Source: Enterobacter sp. Ag1
GTDB lineage: Bacteria; Pseudomonadota; Gammaproteobacteria; Enterobacterales; Enterobacteriaceae
NCBI GenBank assembly: GCA_000277545.1
Contig: AKXM01000015.1
Span: 62,008 to 126,007 of the forward strand
DNA: 64,000 bases
Reading direction: 5' to 3'
Positions 37,985-47,043 of this stretch are shown here, piece after piece. Position 1 is the first letter of the stretch, and each line of letters opens with the position of its first letter. The notes under the pieces were generated by a model that worked only from the letters and a program-made list of their open reading frames with translations, searched no databases and had not been told where the DNA came from. The translations under genes and the position numbers were made by a program.

Positions 37985-39652
37985 ATGAGTGAGGCTGAAG
38001 CCCGCCCAACTAACTTTATTCGTCAGATTATTGATGAAGACCTGGCGAACGGGAAGCACACCAGTATTTGCACCCGTTTTCCGCCTGAGCCAAATGGCTA
38101 TCTGCATATTGGTCACGCCAAGTCTATTTGCCTGAACTTTGGCATCGCCCAGGATTACCAGGGGCAATGCAACCTGCGCTTCGATGACACAAACCCGGTA
38201 AAAGAAGACATCGAATACGTAGAGTCCATCAAGCACGACGTTGAATGGCTGGGCTTCCACTGGTCCGGCAGCGTGCGTTATTCGTCTGACTATTTTGACC
38301 AGCTTTTTAATTATGCCGTTGAGCTGATAAATAAAGGACTGGCGTATGTTGATGAGCTGAGTCCGGAACAAATTCGTGAATACCGTGGCTCTCTGACTGC
38401 GCCCGGTAAAAATAGCCCGTTCCGCGATCGTAGCGTTGAGGAAAACCTCGCGCTGTTCGAGAAAATGCGCAACGGTGAGTTTGCCGAGGGTACCGCCTGC
38501 CTGCGTGCCAAAATCGATATGGCCTCGCCGTTCATCGTTATGCGCGACCCGGTGCTGTACCGCATTAAATTTGCCGATCACCACCAGACCGGCAACAAGT
38601 GGTGCATCTACCCGATGTACGACTTCACCCACTGTATTTCCGATGCGCTGGAAGGCATTACGCACTCGCTGTGTACCCTGGAGTTCCAGGACAACCGCCG
38701 TCTGTATGATTGGGTGCTGGATAACATCACCATTCCTGCTCACCCGCGTCAGTACGAATTTTCTCGCCTGAATCTCGAATACGCCATTATGTCCAAGCGT
38801 AAGCTGAACCTGCTGGTGACCGAGAAGATTGTAGAAGGCTGGGACGACCCGCGTATGCCGACTATCTCCGGCCTGCGTCGCCGCGGCTATACCGCAGCAT
38901 CCATTCGCGAGTTCTGTAAGCGCATTGGCGTAACCAAGCAGGACAACACCGTTGAAATGGCTTCTCTGGAATCCTGCATCCGTGACGATCTTAACGAGAA
39001 TGCGCCGCGTGCAATGGCCGTGCTGGATCCGGTAAAAGTTATTATCACTAACTACCCTGAAGGTGAAGAAGAGACGGTTACCATGCCGAATCATCCTAAC
39101 AAACCTGAAATGGGTAGCCGTGAAGTGCCGTTCAGCCGCGAGATCTATATCGATCGCGCTGACTTCCGCGAAGAAGCAAACAAGCAGTACAAGCGCCTGG
39201 TGCTGGGTAAAGAAGTTCGCCTGCGTAATGCCTATGTGATCAAAGCCGAACGCGTAGAAAAAGACGCAGAAGGTAATATCACCGAACTTTACTGCACCTA
39301 TGATCCGGAAACCCTGAGCAAGGATCCGGCGGACGGTCGCAAGGTGAAGGGTGTTATTCATTGGGTGAGCGCGGCACACGCGCTGCCGGTTGAAATTCGT
39401 CTGTACGACCGCTTGTTTAGCGTCGCGAATCCAGGGGCTGCGGAAGACTTCCTGTCTACCATTAATGCGGATTCCCTGGTCATTCGCCAGGGCTTCGCTG
39501 AGCCTAGTCTGCAGAACGCGGAAAAAAGTAAGGCATATCAGTTCGAGCGTGAAGGTTACTTCTGCCTGGACAGCCGCTATGCGACGGCGGAAAAACTGGT
39601 GTTTAACCGCACAGTTGGCCTGCGTGATACCTGGGCTAAAATCGGCGAATAA
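37985..39652 (+). CDS. glnS: Glutaminyl-tRNA synthetase
   Basis: Class I synthetase charging tRNA-Gln; four tRNA-Gln genes lie 9 kb away. 555 residues; HIGH at 41-44 in [10 protein letters not shown] and the KMSKS counterpart IMSKRKL near 267. Upstream of the ATG is GAGGAACCCGCG. Ends at a strong terminator. Confidence 0.98.
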   Translation: MSEAEARPTNFIRQIIDEDLANGKHTSICTRFPPEPNGYLHIGHAKSICLNFGIAQDYQGQCNLRFDDTNPVKEDIEYVESIKHDVEWLGFHWSGSVRYSSDYFDQLFNYAVELINKGLAYVDELSPEQIREYRGSLTAPGKNSPFRDRSVEENLALFEKMRNGEFAEGTACLRAKIDMASPFIVMRDPVLYRIKFADHHQTGNKWCIYPMYDFTHCISDALEGITHSLCTLEFQDNRRLYDWVLDNITIPAHPRQYEFSRLNLEYAIMSKRKLNLLVTEKIVEGWDDPRMPTISGLRRRGYTAASIREFCKRIGVTKQDNTVEMASLESCIRDDLNENAPRAMAVLDPVKVIITNYPEGEEETVTMPNHPNKPEMGSREVPFSREIYIDRADFREEANKQYKRLVLGKEVRLRNAYVIKAERVEKDAEGNITELYCTYDPETLSKDPADGRKVKGVIHWVSAAHALPVEIRLYDRLFSVANPGAAEDFLSTINADSLVIRQGFAEPSLQNAEKSKAYQFEREGYFCLDSRYATAEKLVFNRTVGLRDTWAKIGE

Positions 39653-39675
39653 TTGCCGTTTATTGCCTGATGAAA

Positions 39676-39706
39676 ACGCCGCTAAATGCGGCGTTTTTTC
39701 TTTTTG
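39676..39706 (+). terminator. Rho-independent terminator of glnS
   Basis: Stem ACGCCGC/GCGGCGT, 5-nt loop, then TTTTTCTTTTT. Confidence 0.85.
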
Positions 39707-39733
39707 ATTACCAGTCATTAACCTTATATACAC

Positions 39734-39749
39734 ATTCGCGATGCGAATT
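39734..39749 (+). promoter_or_regulatory. NagC-like operator 1 upstream of chiP
   Basis: ATTCGCGATGCGAATT matches the nagE operator core ATTTGCGGTACGAATT at 13 of 16 positions and has the same AATT flank. chiP is a known NagC target in E. coli. Confidence 0.6.
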
Positions 39750-39824
39750 AATTCTCATTCACATTTCTGTGAAAATTTCCTCACAGGAAGTCATGCCTTC
39801 CCCGTAATCTCCTGATGCTTATAA

Positions 39825-39838
39825 TGAAAGCGCTCTCA
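39825..39838 (+). promoter_or_regulatory. LacI-family-like palindrome near a TATAAT
   Basis: TGAAAGCGCTCTCA is a 14-bp palindrome with one mismatch pair and a central CG, typical of LacI/GalR operators. It directly abuts TATAAT. The binding protein is unknown; low confidence. Confidence 0.3.
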
Positions 39839-39967
39839 ATGAAGTTTTATTCTTAAAATCAATCGTAATCAGGGTTAATAATCTGCTGCGCAATTTTGTT
39901 ACAAATGCACATAGATTATGTGCTCTCTGTCATACTCCAGGAAATCTCTGATACAAAGTCATTGATA

Positions 39968-39983
39968 ATTCGCGTCGCGAAAA
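39968..39983 (+). promoter_or_regulatory. NagC-like operator 2 upstream of chiP
   Basis: ATTCGCGTCGCGAAAA has the TTCGC-N3-GCGAA core in the same spacing as operator 1; centre 234 bp downstream of it and 141 bp before the chiP ATG. Confidence 0.5.
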
Positions 39984-40096
39984 ATAGTCTATGAGCAGCA
40001 GTAATGCGGGTGTGTTAGGCAAAAACCGCTTTTAGCCGTCAGGCAATTTTACTTTTTTTCGTCATTGGCGCTTTTCACGTCAGACGATGATTTTTA

Positions 40097-40112
40097 CGTC
40101 AAAGAGGAATTT
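40097..40112 (+). promoter_or_regulatory. ChiX sRNA target covering the chiP ribosome site
   Basis: CGTCAAAGAGGAATTT is fully complementary over 16 nt to the seed of the sRNA ChiX (AAATTCCTCTTTGACG) as I recall it, and includes the AGAGGA ribosome site of chiP. ChiX keeps chiP silent until chitosugars induce a decoy transcript. Confidence 0.75.
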
Positions 40113-40116
40113 AACT

Positions 40117-41523
40117 ATGCGTACGTTTAGTGGCAAACGTAGTGCGCTTGCTCTTGCTATTGCAAGCGTTACCGCTCTTTCAGGTTTTGTCGTGGCTCCG
40201 CAGGCTAGCGCCGCGGGCTTTGTTGATGACTCCACGCTGACTGGCGGCATCTATTACTGGCAGCGTGAACGTGACCGTAAAGACGTGTCCGACGGTAAGT
40301 ACAAAACTAACCTGTCGCACTCAACCTGGAACGCCAACCTCGACTTCCAGTCTGGCTATGCGGCCGATATGTTTGGTTTTGATATTGCCGCTTTCACCGC
40401 CATTGAAATGGCCGAAGACAGCGCCAGCGGTCACCCGAACGAAATCGCATTCTCCTCTAAAAATAAAACCTACGACGAAGACTACTCCGGCGATAAAGGT
40501 GGCATCAGCCTTTATAAAGCGGCGGCCAAATTCAAATACGGCCCGGTTTGGGCTCGCGCAGGTTACATTCAGCCAACCGGTCAAACGCTGTTAGCACCAC
40601 ACTGGAGCTTCATGCCTGGTACTTATCAGGGGGCTGAAGCGGGAGCTGCATTTGACTACGGTGATGCCGGTGCGCTGAGCTTCTCCTACATGTGGACTAA
40701 CGAGTACAAGGCGCCATGGCACCTTGAAACCGACAAGTTCTACCAGAACGATAAAAAGACCAAAGTTGACTATCTGCACTCCATCGGCGCGAAGTATGAC
40801 TTCAAAAACGATCTGATTCTGGAAGCCGCATTCGGTCAGGCTCAGGGCTTTGTTGATCAGTACTTTGCTAAAGCCAGCTACAAATTCGACGTTGCAGGCA
40901 GCCCGCTGAGCACCAGCTACCAGTTCTACGGCACCCGTGATAAAGCCGCGAACAACACCATCAATGATATCTACGATGGCACCGCATGGCTCCAGGCGCT
41001 GACATTTGGCTATAAAATTGGCCAGGTCGACCTGCGTCTGGAAGGGACCATGGTGAAGGCAGAAGGCCAGCAGGGTTACTTCCTGCAGCGTATGACGCCA
41101 ACCTACGCGTCTTCCAACGGTCGTCTGGATGTGTGGTGGGATAACCGCTCTGACTTCAACGCCAACGGTGAAAAAGCCGTGTTCTTCGGTGCAATGTATG
41201 ACCTGAGCAACTGGAACCTGCCGGGTTGGGCAGTCGGTGCTTCTTACGTTTATGCATGGGACGCAAAACCATCTACATGGGCGCTTGATGCTTCCGGTAA
41301 CCGCCAGGATCTCGCTTCCAACAAGATCAAAGAGTCTTCTTACAGCCTCGACGCCATGTATACCGTGCAGGAAGGCCGTGCGAAAGGCACGCTGTTCAAA
41401 CTGCACTTCACTCAGTACGACAACCACTCCGACATCCCAAGCTGGGGCGGTGGGTACGGCAACATCTTCCAGGATGAGCGTGACGTGAAATTCATCGTGA
41501 TTGCTCCGTTCACCATCTTCTGA
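40117..41523 (+). CDS. chiP: Chitoporin ChiP (OprD-family porin)
   Basis: Outer-membrane channel for chitooligosaccharides. From ATG 40117 the protein has 468 residues, equal to E. coli ChiP: signal peptide of about 32 residues ending APQASA, then beta-strands with alternating aromatic residues and a C-terminal Phe (VIAPFTIF) used for outer-membrane insertion. The upstream ATG at 40087 lies in the leader and is not used. Followed by a terminator-like hairpin and chiQ. Confidence 0.96.
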   Translation: MRTFSGKRSALALAIASVTALSGFVVAPQASAAGFVDDSTLTGGIYYWQRERDRKDVSDGKYKTNLSHSTWNANLDFQSGYAADMFGFDIAAFTAIEMAEDSASGHPNEIAFSSKNKTYDEDYSGDKGGISLYKAAAKFKYGPVWARAGYIQPTGQTLLAPHWSFMPGTYQGAEAGAAFDYGDAGALSFSYMWTNEYKAPWHLETDKFYQNDKKTKVDYLHSIGAKYDFKNDLILEAAFGQAQGFVDQYFAKASYKFDVAGSPLSTSYQFYGTRDKAANNTINDIYDGTAWLQALTFGYKIGQVDLRLEGTMVKAEGQQGYFLQRMTPTYASSNGRLDVWWDNRSDFNANGEKAVFFGAMYDLSNWNLPGWAVGASYVYAWDAKPSTWALDASGNRQDLASNKIKESSYSLDAMYTVQEGRAKGTLFKLHFTQYDNHSDIPSWGGGYGNIFQDERDVKFIVIAPFTIF

Positions 41524-41531
41524 TGTGAAAC

Positions 41532-41557
41532 CGGGCGCGCAAGCGCCCGTTTTTTTA
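41532..41557 (+). terminator. Hairpin terminator between chiP and chiQ
   Basis: Stem CGGGCGC/GCGCCCG, loop GCAA, then seven T. ChiQ would be expressed by read-through. Confidence 0.8.
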
Positions 41558-41570
41558 TAAGGAACCGAAC

Positions 41571-41897
41571 ATGAAAAAGATTCTGCTGATTACCGCCGCT
41601 GTATTCACGCTGTCTGCCTGCGTTCAACCTCCTGCACCTCCGGAAGATTCACGCCTGAAGCAGGCCTATAGCGCCTGTATCAATACGGCGGAAGGCAATC
41701 CGGATAAAATTGAAGCCTGCCAGAGCGTGCTGAACGTACTGCGCCAGGAAAAACAGCATAAAGCGTTTGTTGAGAAAGAGACGGTGAACGTGCTGGATTA
41801 CCAGAAATGTATCCAGGCAAGAAAGAGCGGCAATGATGAAGCCGCGAAGGTACGCTGCGATAAGATTTGGCAGGAGATTCGCGCCAATAACAGCTGA
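41571..41897 (+). CDS. chiQ: Chitosugar-induced lipoprotein ChiQ
   Basis: Small lipoprotein co-transcribed with chiP in enterics; role in chitosugar use is not defined. 108 residues; signal peptide with lipobox VFTLSACVQPPAPP (Cys at 17), then a helical body with four further Cys (YSACINTAEG, IEACQSVLN, YQKCIQARK, VRCDKIW) that could form disulfides. Ribosome site AAGGAACCGAAC. Confidence 0.93.
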   Translation: MKKILLITAAVFTLSACVQPPAPPEDSRLKQAYSACINTAEGNPDKIEACQSVLNVLRQEKQHKAFVEKETVNVLDYQKCIQARKSGNDEAAKVRCDKIWQEIRANNS

Positions 41898-41916
41898 TAG
41901 CCTTTTTCAGTCAATA

Positions 41917-41949
41917 AAAAAACCGGCAAGGGAAACCTGCCGGTTTTTG
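41917..41949. terminator. Terminator between chiQ and fur
   Basis: Stem AACCGGCA/TGCCGGTT flanked by A8 and T5, so it can stop transcription from both chiQ and fur. Confidence 0.8.
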
Positions 41950-41991
41950 CTTTTAAACGCCACCGAAGCAGCGTTTGTTAATGCGGATTAC

Positions 41992-42438
41992 TTATTTAGG
42001 ATCGTGGGCCGTGTCGTCTTCGCGGCAGTCACCTTCAGCACAGTGTCCGTACAGATAGAGGCTGTGGTTAGTCAGGCGGATGCCGTGGCGAGTGGCAATT
42101 TCACGCTGGCGGGATTCAATAGAATCATCGCTGAACTCGATCACTTTACCGCAGTCGAGGCAGATCAGGTGGTCGTGGTGATGCTGCTGGGTCAACTCAA
42201 AAACGGACTTGCCGCCTTCAAAATTATGGCGGGTCACGATCCCTGCATCATCAAACTGGTTCAGCACGCGATAGACGGTCGCCAGGCCGATTTCTTCGCC
42301 CATGTCGATCAGACGTTTATATAAGTCTTCCGCGCTGACGTGATGATTTACCGGCTCTTGCAGCACTTCGAGGATTTTTAATCGCGGAAGCGTGACTTTC
42401 AAGCCGGCCTTCTTTAATGCGGTATTGTTGTCAGTCAT
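41992..42438 (-). CDS. fur: Ferric uptake regulator Fur
   Basis: Fe2+-dependent repressor of iron acquisition. 148 residues, E. coli length: winged helix N-terminus (GLKVTLPRLKILEVL), metal site HHHDH at 86-90 and structural zinc Cys93/Cys96 in CLDC. Its ATG overlaps the stop of a short upstream frame (see uof-like), the arrangement by which RyhB controls fur in E. coli. Confidence 0.98.
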   Translation of the reverse strand: MTDNNTALKKAGLKVTLPRLKILEVLQEPVNHHVSAEDLYKRLIDMGEEIGLATVYRVLNQFDDAGIVTRHNFEGGKSVFELTQQHHHDHLICLDCGKVIEFSDDSIESRQREIATRHGIRLTNHSLYLYGHCAEGDCREDDTAHDPK

Positions 42439-42506
42439 GCGGAAAGTGTCCTGTTGCTTAACGATTCGCTCAAACTGCAGTGAGCGTAAAGAGTAATGCG
42501 TCTCAT
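42435..42506 (-). CDS. uof: uof-like short ORF overlapping fur start
   Basis: A 23-codon frame (MRRITLYAHCSLSESLSNRT and three more residues) starts at ATG 42506 and ends in TGA that overlaps the fur ATG as ATGA. In E. coli the short ORF uof (28 codons) sits in this position and couples fur translation to RyhB. The peptide is not recognisably conserved and the ribosome site is poor; an upstream TTG in frame could be the real start. Confidence 0.45.
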   Translation of the reverse strand: MRRITLYAHCSLSESLSNRTLSA

Positions 42507-42683
42507 TATAGAACTGCTACTTCTAAATGGGAACCGCAAGTATGGTGCAAAATAAGGCTGAAAAATCGTGGCGGCGTCGCCATTTACAGTAATTATCAGC
42601 CAAGCTATCAGGAAGACATTGTACAGGGATGTACGAGAAAGTTACAAACTTGTAGCAATTATTTTCATTGCTACAATCTATCA

Positions 42684-42713
42684 AGATGGCGCAAATGCTG
42701 TATTTGCGCCAGA
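42684..42713 (-). terminator. Hairpin after fldA
   Basis: Ten-bp stem TGGCGCAAAT/ATTTGCGCCA, 5 nt from the fldA stop; weak T-tract. Confidence 0.55.
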
Positions 42714-42717
42714 GAAA

Positions 42718-43248
42718 TCAGGCGTTAATGATATCCGACAGATTCAGTTCTTCAGAAACCTGTTTAACCCACTTCTCAACGCGCTCAGCGGTCAGTTCCG
42801 GCTGGCGATCTTCATCGATGGCCAGGCCGACAAAATTGTCGTCATCCGCCAGGCCTTTGGAGGCTTCAAAGTGGTAGCCCGCGGTTGGCCAGTGGCCCAC
42901 AATCGCCGCGCCGCGCGGTTCGATAATGTCGCGAATGGTGCCCAGCGCATCACAGAAATATTCCGCGTAGTCTTCCTGGTCGCCGCAGCCGAACAGCGCC
43001 ACCAGTTTACCGTTGAAATCGACTTCTTCAAGCGTAGGGAAGAAGTCATCCCAGTCGCACTGGGCTTCGCCGTAGTACCAGGTCGGGATGCCGAGCAAGA
43101 GAATGTCGAAACCTTCGAGATCTTCTTTGCTGCTTTTAGCAATGTCATGCACCTCAGCAACGTCTTTACCGAGCTGTTTTTGAATCATTTTCGCGATATT
43201 TTCGGTGTTACCGGTGTCGCTGCCGAAAAAAATGCCTACGATTGCCAT
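42718..43248 (-). CDS. fldA: Flavodoxin 1
   Basis: Low-potential FMN electron carrier for radical-SAM enzymes and others. 176 residues from ATG 43248, E. coli length; phosphate-binding loop [12 protein letters not shown] at 10-21 and FMN stacking residues in [15 protein letters not shown] (W57) and [10 protein letters not shown] (Y94 region). The frame open to 43311 adds non-family sequence. Lies upstream of fur on the same strand. Confidence 0.98.
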   Translation of the reverse strand: MAIVGIFFGSDTGNTENIAKMIQKQLGKDVAEVHDIAKSSKEDLEGFDILLLGIPTWYYGEAQCDWDDFFPTLEEVDFNGKLVALFGCGDQEDYAEYFCDALGTIRDIIEPRGAAIVGHWPTAGYHFEASKGLADDDNFVGLAIDEDRQPELTAERVEKWVKQVSEELNLSDIINA

Positions 43249-43427
43249 GAGTAAAATAACCTCTTGAAACTTAATAGTATGCTGGCCGTTCAATGCCCAC
43301 GTATAGGGCAATCATAGCAGAACAGCTCCAGCAGCGGAAACAGCTATCACGCCCGGGTGCACAGTCTGCAACATGGTTTTGCTCACCCTTTTGAGATTTC
43401 AGATAACCCGCAGGGTGGCTGAAGGCG

Positions 43428-43706
43428 TTACCCGAGATTTTTAAGCTGCTCGAGCAGCATCTCTTCGATCAGTTCGCTGCGGCTGATGTTACGGGCGTCA
43501 GCCAGCTGGTTGAGGGCATCGACCGCCTCGTTGTTCAGTTTTAGCTCAACCCGCTTCAAACCACGCACTTTATCGCGCTTCAGCTGATTGCGCTTATTGA
43601 TACGCAATTGCTCATCGCGCGAGAGCGGATTAGTTTTCGGCCGCCCGGGGCGACGCTCGTCCGCGAACAGATCTAATGTAGTACGGTCCGTTTGTTCTTT
43701 TGCCAT
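43428..43706 (-). CDS. ybfE: LexA-regulated protein YbfE (CopB-type RHH)
   Basis: Small basic protein of unknown function, SOS-regulated in E. coli. 92 residues from ATG 43706: N-terminal MAKEQTDRTTLDLF, AT-hook-like RRPGRPKTNP near 18-27, and a ribbon-helix-helix-like C-terminus (VELKLNNEAVDALNQLADAR). The longer frame to 43778 is unlikely. The upstream LexA-like site is only half conserved. Confidence 0.93.
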   Translation of the reverse strand: MAKEQTDRTTLDLFADERRPGRPKTNPLSRDEQLRINKRNQLKRDKVRGLKRVELKLNNEAVDALNQLADARNISRSELIEEMLLEQLKNLG

Positions 43707-43824
43707 GATTAGAATACTGACAGGAAATTCTGGCTGCAGGGGCAGGGTGCCGGTGCAATTAAGCGCGCCATCATACATCAGCGCGCCATTCGCGCCAACG
43801 CGTTAGCGACTTCAGCTGCCCGGT

Positions 43825-43844
43825 CGGTCTGTTTTTAATCAGTT
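43825..43844 (-). promoter_or_regulatory. Degenerate LexA box upstream of ybfE
   Basis: Minus strand AACTGATTAAAAACAGACCG. By my recollection E. coli ybfE has AACTGATTAAAAACCCAGCG. The left CTG half is kept; the right CAG is not at the N10 position (it occurs at N8). Confidence 0.45.
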
Positions 43845-43847
43845 TTT

Positions 43848-44615
43848 CTACTCTGCGTCGATAAATCGGTGGATCGCCCGTAGAACGGCATCCGGTTTTT
43901 CCGCATGAACCCAATGACCCGCTCCAGCGATGACGTGAGCACGGGCCTGTGGGAACTGACTTAGCAGCGCCTCGCGGTGGCTTTCATCAACATATGGAGA
44001 ATTCCCGCCGCGAATAAATAGTGCAGGATATGGCCAGGCCGGAACAGGCCGCCAGCCAACGATAGTTTCGTATTGCTGCCAAAGCACGGGCACGTTGAAC
44101 TTCCACTCGCCGTCAGCAAAGGATTTCAGCAGAAACTGAATGACGCCTTCCTCAGCTACGTGGTCGCGCATGATTTGCGCCGCCTGCTGGCGAGTTTTTA
44201 CGCCCGCTTCGGTGACCGCGCGAATAGCCGCGAAAATTTCGTCGTGACGGCGAACCTGATAGTTAACCGGCACAATATCTATCATCACAAGCTTATCAAT
44301 ACGCTGAGGGGCTATTGCGGTAAGCGCCATCACCACTTTGCCGCCCATGGAATGGCCAATAAATGTGGCCTTCTCGATGCCGTATTCGTCCAGCGTGTCC
44401 AGAACGTCCCCGGCCATTGCGGCATAGCTCATATCATCACTGCGCGGTGACAGCCCGTGATTGCGCAGATCGATCTGCAGCAACGCATGATCTTTACCCA
44501 GATCACGTGCCAGGACACCCAGGTTATCCAGGCTGCCGAACAGGCCGTGGATCAGTACGATAGGGGAATTGCTATTCAATTGTTGCGCAGTTTGCAGGCG
44601 AGCATTTAATTTCAT
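43848..44615 (-). CDS. ybfF: Acyl-CoA esterase YbfF
   Basis: Alpha/beta-hydrolase with esterase activity on acyl-CoA-type and short esters in E. coli. 255 residues; oxyanion HG motif in IHGLFGSLDNLG, nucleophile Ser in FIGHSMGGKV near 89, catalytic His in GAGHWVHAEKP near 235. Divergent from seqA; 3' end touches the LexA-like site of ybfE. Confidence 0.96.
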   Translation of the reverse strand: MKLNARLQTAQQLNSNSPIVLIHGLFGSLDNLGVLARDLGKDHALLQIDLRNHGLSPRSDDMSYAAMAGDVLDTLDEYGIEKATFIGHSMGGKVVMALTAIAPQRIDKLVMIDIVPVNYQVRRHDEIFAAIRAVTEAGVKTRQQAAQIMRDHVAEEGVIQFLLKSFADGEWKFNVPVLWQQYETIVGWRPVPAWPYPALFIRGGNSPYVDESHREALLSQFPQARAHVIAGAGHWVHAEKPDAVLRAIHRFIDAE

Positions 44616-44726
44616 GGCAAAGTTCTTTATTTTGGTTCGTTTGGTTAGGGTATCATGTTGGCATTCTCGCGGGCGTGCGGCAAATATTCAGTTTACTCTG
44701 ACTTTGAGTCGCCTCTCCTGTTCGCT

Positions 44727-44753
44727 GTTGGGATTTGACCCTATAATCCCAAC
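44727..44753 (+). promoter_or_regulatory. Inverted repeat spanning a -10-like TATAAT upstream of seqA
   Basis: GTTGGGAT and ATCCCAAC, perfect 8-bp arms with 11-nt loop that includes CTATAAT. It lies 37 bp before the seqA ATG; could be an operator or a leader hairpin. Confidence 0.35.
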
Positions 44754-44789
44754 GACTTGTATTCAGAAAAGATATCGCACTGGATTAAG

Positions 44790-45338
44790 ATGAAAACAAT
44801 CGAAGTTGATGACGAGCTTTACCGCTATATTGCCAGCCAGACTAAACACATCGGCGAGAGCGCGTCAGACATTTTACGGCGTATGCTTAAATTTACCGCC
44901 GGGCAAACACCAGCAGCCACTTCTACGCCCGCTGCGCCTGAGCGCGCTGCGGCTCCCGTTGTTGAAGAAAAACCTGCGAACACCGCTCGTAATCGCGTGC
45001 GTGCCGTTCGTGAGCTGCTGCTTTCCGACGAGTACGCTGCCCAGAATAAAGCCGTAAACCGCTTTATGATGGTGCTGTCCACGCTGTATATGCTGGATGC
45101 AAAAACCTTTGGCGAAGCCACTGAATCGCTGCATGGTCGCACCCGCGTCTATTTTGCTGGCGATGAGCAAACTCTGCTGGCAAACGGCAATCAAACCAAG
45201 CCGAAACATGTTCCGGGCACCCCATACTGGGTGATCACCAATACGAATACTGGTCGTAAATGCAGCATGATCGAACACATCATGCAGTCAATGCAGTTCC
45301 CTGCGGAGCTGATTGAAAAGGTTTGCGGCACTATTTAA
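44790..45338 (+). CDS. seqA: Negative modulator of replication initiation SeqA
   Basis: Binds hemimethylated GATC, sequesters oriC and follows forks. 182 residues from ATG 44790: N-terminal oligomerisation helix (MKTIEVDDELYRYIASQTKH), a variable Ala/Pro linker near 50-70 and the C-terminal DNA-binding domain (RNRVRAVRELLLSDEY to AELIEKVCGTI). The frame to 44757 adds a leader with no homology. 27 bp ahead of pgm, as in E. coli. Confidence 0.97.
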   Translation: MKTIEVDDELYRYIASQTKHIGESASDILRRMLKFTAGQTPAATSTPAAPERAAAPVVEEKPANTARNRVRAVRELLLSDEYAAQNKAVNRFMMVLSTLYMLDAKTFGEATESLHGRTRVYFAGDEQTLLANGNQTKPKHVPGTPYWVITNTNTGRKCSMIEHIMQSMQFPAELIEKVCGTI

Positions 45339-45365
45339 AAACCTGGCGTCAGTAAGGAAGAGCCA

Positions 45366-47009
45366 ATGGCTAACCACTATCGTGCGGGCCAACCTGCACA
45401 ACAGAGCGACTTGATTAACGTAGCCCAGCTTACGGCGCAGTATTACGTGCTTAAGCCAGTGGTGGGGAATAGCGAACACGCGGTGAAATTCGGGACCTCC
45501 GGCCACCGCGGCAGTGCAGCACGGCATAGCTTTAACGAACCTCATATTCTGGCGATTGCGCAAGCTATCGCTGAAGAACGCGCAAAGAATGGGATCACCG
45601 GTCCATGCTATGTGGGCAAAGACACCCACGCGCTGTCCGAACCTGCGTTTATCTCCGTGCTGGAAGTGCTGGCCGCTAACGGCGTGGACGTCATTGTGCA
45701 GCAGGATAACGGCTATACGCCGACGCCTGCGATTTCTAACGCCATCCTGGTGCATAACCAAAAGGGCGGCCCTCAGGCGGACGGGATTGTTATCACGCCA
45801 TCCCACAACCCACCGGACGACGGCGGCATCAAGTACAACCCACCAAACGGTGGCCCGGCTGATACTAACGTCACCAAAGTCGTTGAAGATCGCGCTAACG
45901 CGTTGCTGGCCGACGGCCTGAAAGGCGTGAAGCGCATTACGCTGGATAAAGCCTGGGAAAGCGGTCACGTTCAGGCGCAGGATCTGATTCAGCCGTTCAT
46001 CGAAGGGCTGGTGGATATCGTCGACATGGCCGCGATTCAAAAAGCGGGCCTGAAGCTGGGGGTTGATCCTCTCGGCGGTTCCGGGATCGAATACTGGCAC
46101 CGTATCGCGAAGCATTACAACCTCGATCTGACCATCGTGAACGATCAGGTGGACCAGACCTTCCGCTTTATGCACCTGGATAAAGACGGCGCAATCCGCA
46201 TGGACTGCTCCTCCGAATGTGCGATGGCGGGCCTGCTGGCGCTGCGCGACAAATTCGATCTGGCGTTTGCCAACGACCCGGATTACGACCGCCACGGCAT
46301 CGTCACGCCGGCGGGCCTGATGAACCCGAACCATTACCTGGCTGTGGCTATTAACTATCTGTTCCAGCACCGTCCGCTGTGGGGCAAAGATGTGGCCGTC
46401 GGTAAAACCCTGGTTTCCTCCGCGATGATTGACCGCGTGGTAGAAGATCTGGGCCGCAAGCTGGTGGAAGTCCCGGTTGGCTTTAAGTGGTTCGTTGACG
46501 GCCTGTTCGACGGCAGCTTCGGCTTCGGGGGCGAAGAGAGCGCCGGGGCATCGTTCCTGCGCTTCAACGGCACCCCATGGTCGACCGACAAAGACGGTAT
46601 CATCATGTGTCTGCTGGCGGCCGAAATCACCGCCGTGACGGGCAAAAACCCGCAGCAGCATTACGATGAGTTAGCCGCGCGCTTTGGCGCACCGAGCTAT
46701 AACCGTATTCAGGCCCCAGCCACTTCTGCACAGAAAGCCGCGCTGTCCAAGCTGTCACCTGAAATGGTGAGTGCAGACACGCTGGCAGGTGACCCGATCA
46801 CCGCGCGTCTGACGGCGGCTCCGGGCAACGGCGCTTCCATTGGCGGCCTGAAGGTGATGACCAAGAACGGCTGGTTTGCCGCTCGTCCGTCCGGCACCGA
46901 AGACGCCTACAAGATTTACTGTGAAAGCTTCTTCGGCGCAGAGCACCGCGAGCAGATCGAGAAAGAAGCGGTAGAGATTGTCAGCGAAGTGCTGAAAAGC
47001 GCGAAGTAA
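45366..47009 (+). CDS. pgm: Phosphoglucomutase
   Basis: Interconverts glucose-1-P and glucose-6-P, supplying UDP-glucose and envelope sugars. 547 residues; phosphoserine loop [12 protein letters not shown] near 146, metal loop NDPDYDRHG and sugar-phosphate loop [12 protein letters not shown] near the C-terminus. Follows seqA closely and ends at a bidirectional terminator. Confidence 0.98.
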   Translation: MANHYRAGQPAQQSDLINVAQLTAQYYVLKPVVGNSEHAVKFGTSGHRGSAARHSFNEPHILAIAQAIAEERAKNGITGPCYVGKDTHALSEPAFISVLEVLAANGVDVIVQQDNGYTPTPAISNAILVHNQKGGPQADGIVITPSHNPPDDGGIKYNPPNGGPADTNVTKVVEDRANALLADGLKGVKRITLDKAWESGHVQAQDLIQPFIEGLVDIVDMAAIQKAGLKLGVDPLGGSGIEYWHRIAKHYNLDLTIVNDQVDQTFRFMHLDKDGAIRMDCSSECAMAGLLALRDKFDLAFANDPDYDRHGIVTPAGLMNPNHYLAVAINYLFQHRPLWGKDVAVGKTLVSSAMIDRVVEDLGRKLVEVPVGFKWFVDGLFDGSFGFGGEESAGASFLRFNGTPWSTDKDGIIMCLLAAEITAVTGKNPQQHYDELAARFGAPSYNRIQAPATSAQKAALSKLSPEMVSADTLAGDPITARLTAAPGNGASIGGLKVMTKNGWFAARPSGTEDAYKIYCESFFGAEHREQIEKEAVEIVSEVLKSAK

Positions 47010-47013
47010 TATG

Positions 47014-47043
47014 CAAAAAGGCTCCCCAGGGAGCCTTTCTCTT
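47014..47043. terminator. Bidirectional terminator between pgm and the EamA gene
   Basis: Stem AAAGGCTCCC/GGGAGCCTTT with A- and T-runs on both sides. Confidence 0.8.

Larger units (their letters stand above)
39653..40116. other. 464-bp chiP control region
   Basis: Besides the glnS terminator it contains two NagC-like boxes (39734 and 39968), a palindrome CTGTGA-N8-TCACAG at 39767-39786 with spacing wrong for CRP, a TATAAT at 39820-39825 overlapping a LacI-family-like palindrome (39825-39838), and the ChiX target at the ribosome site. No extra gene is seen. Confidence 0.65.

Noticed and set aside
37943-39733. 596-codon minus-strand frame opposite glnS
   Set aside because: Antisense shadow of glnS; no recognisable domain.
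39767-39786. CTGTGA/TCACAG palindrome as a CRP site
   Set aside because: TGTGA and TCACA are separated by 8 bp rather than 6, so it does not fit CRP; noted only in the chiP region entry.
45288-46661. 457-codon minus-strand frame opposite pgm
   Set aside because: Antisense of pgm with no start context or homology.
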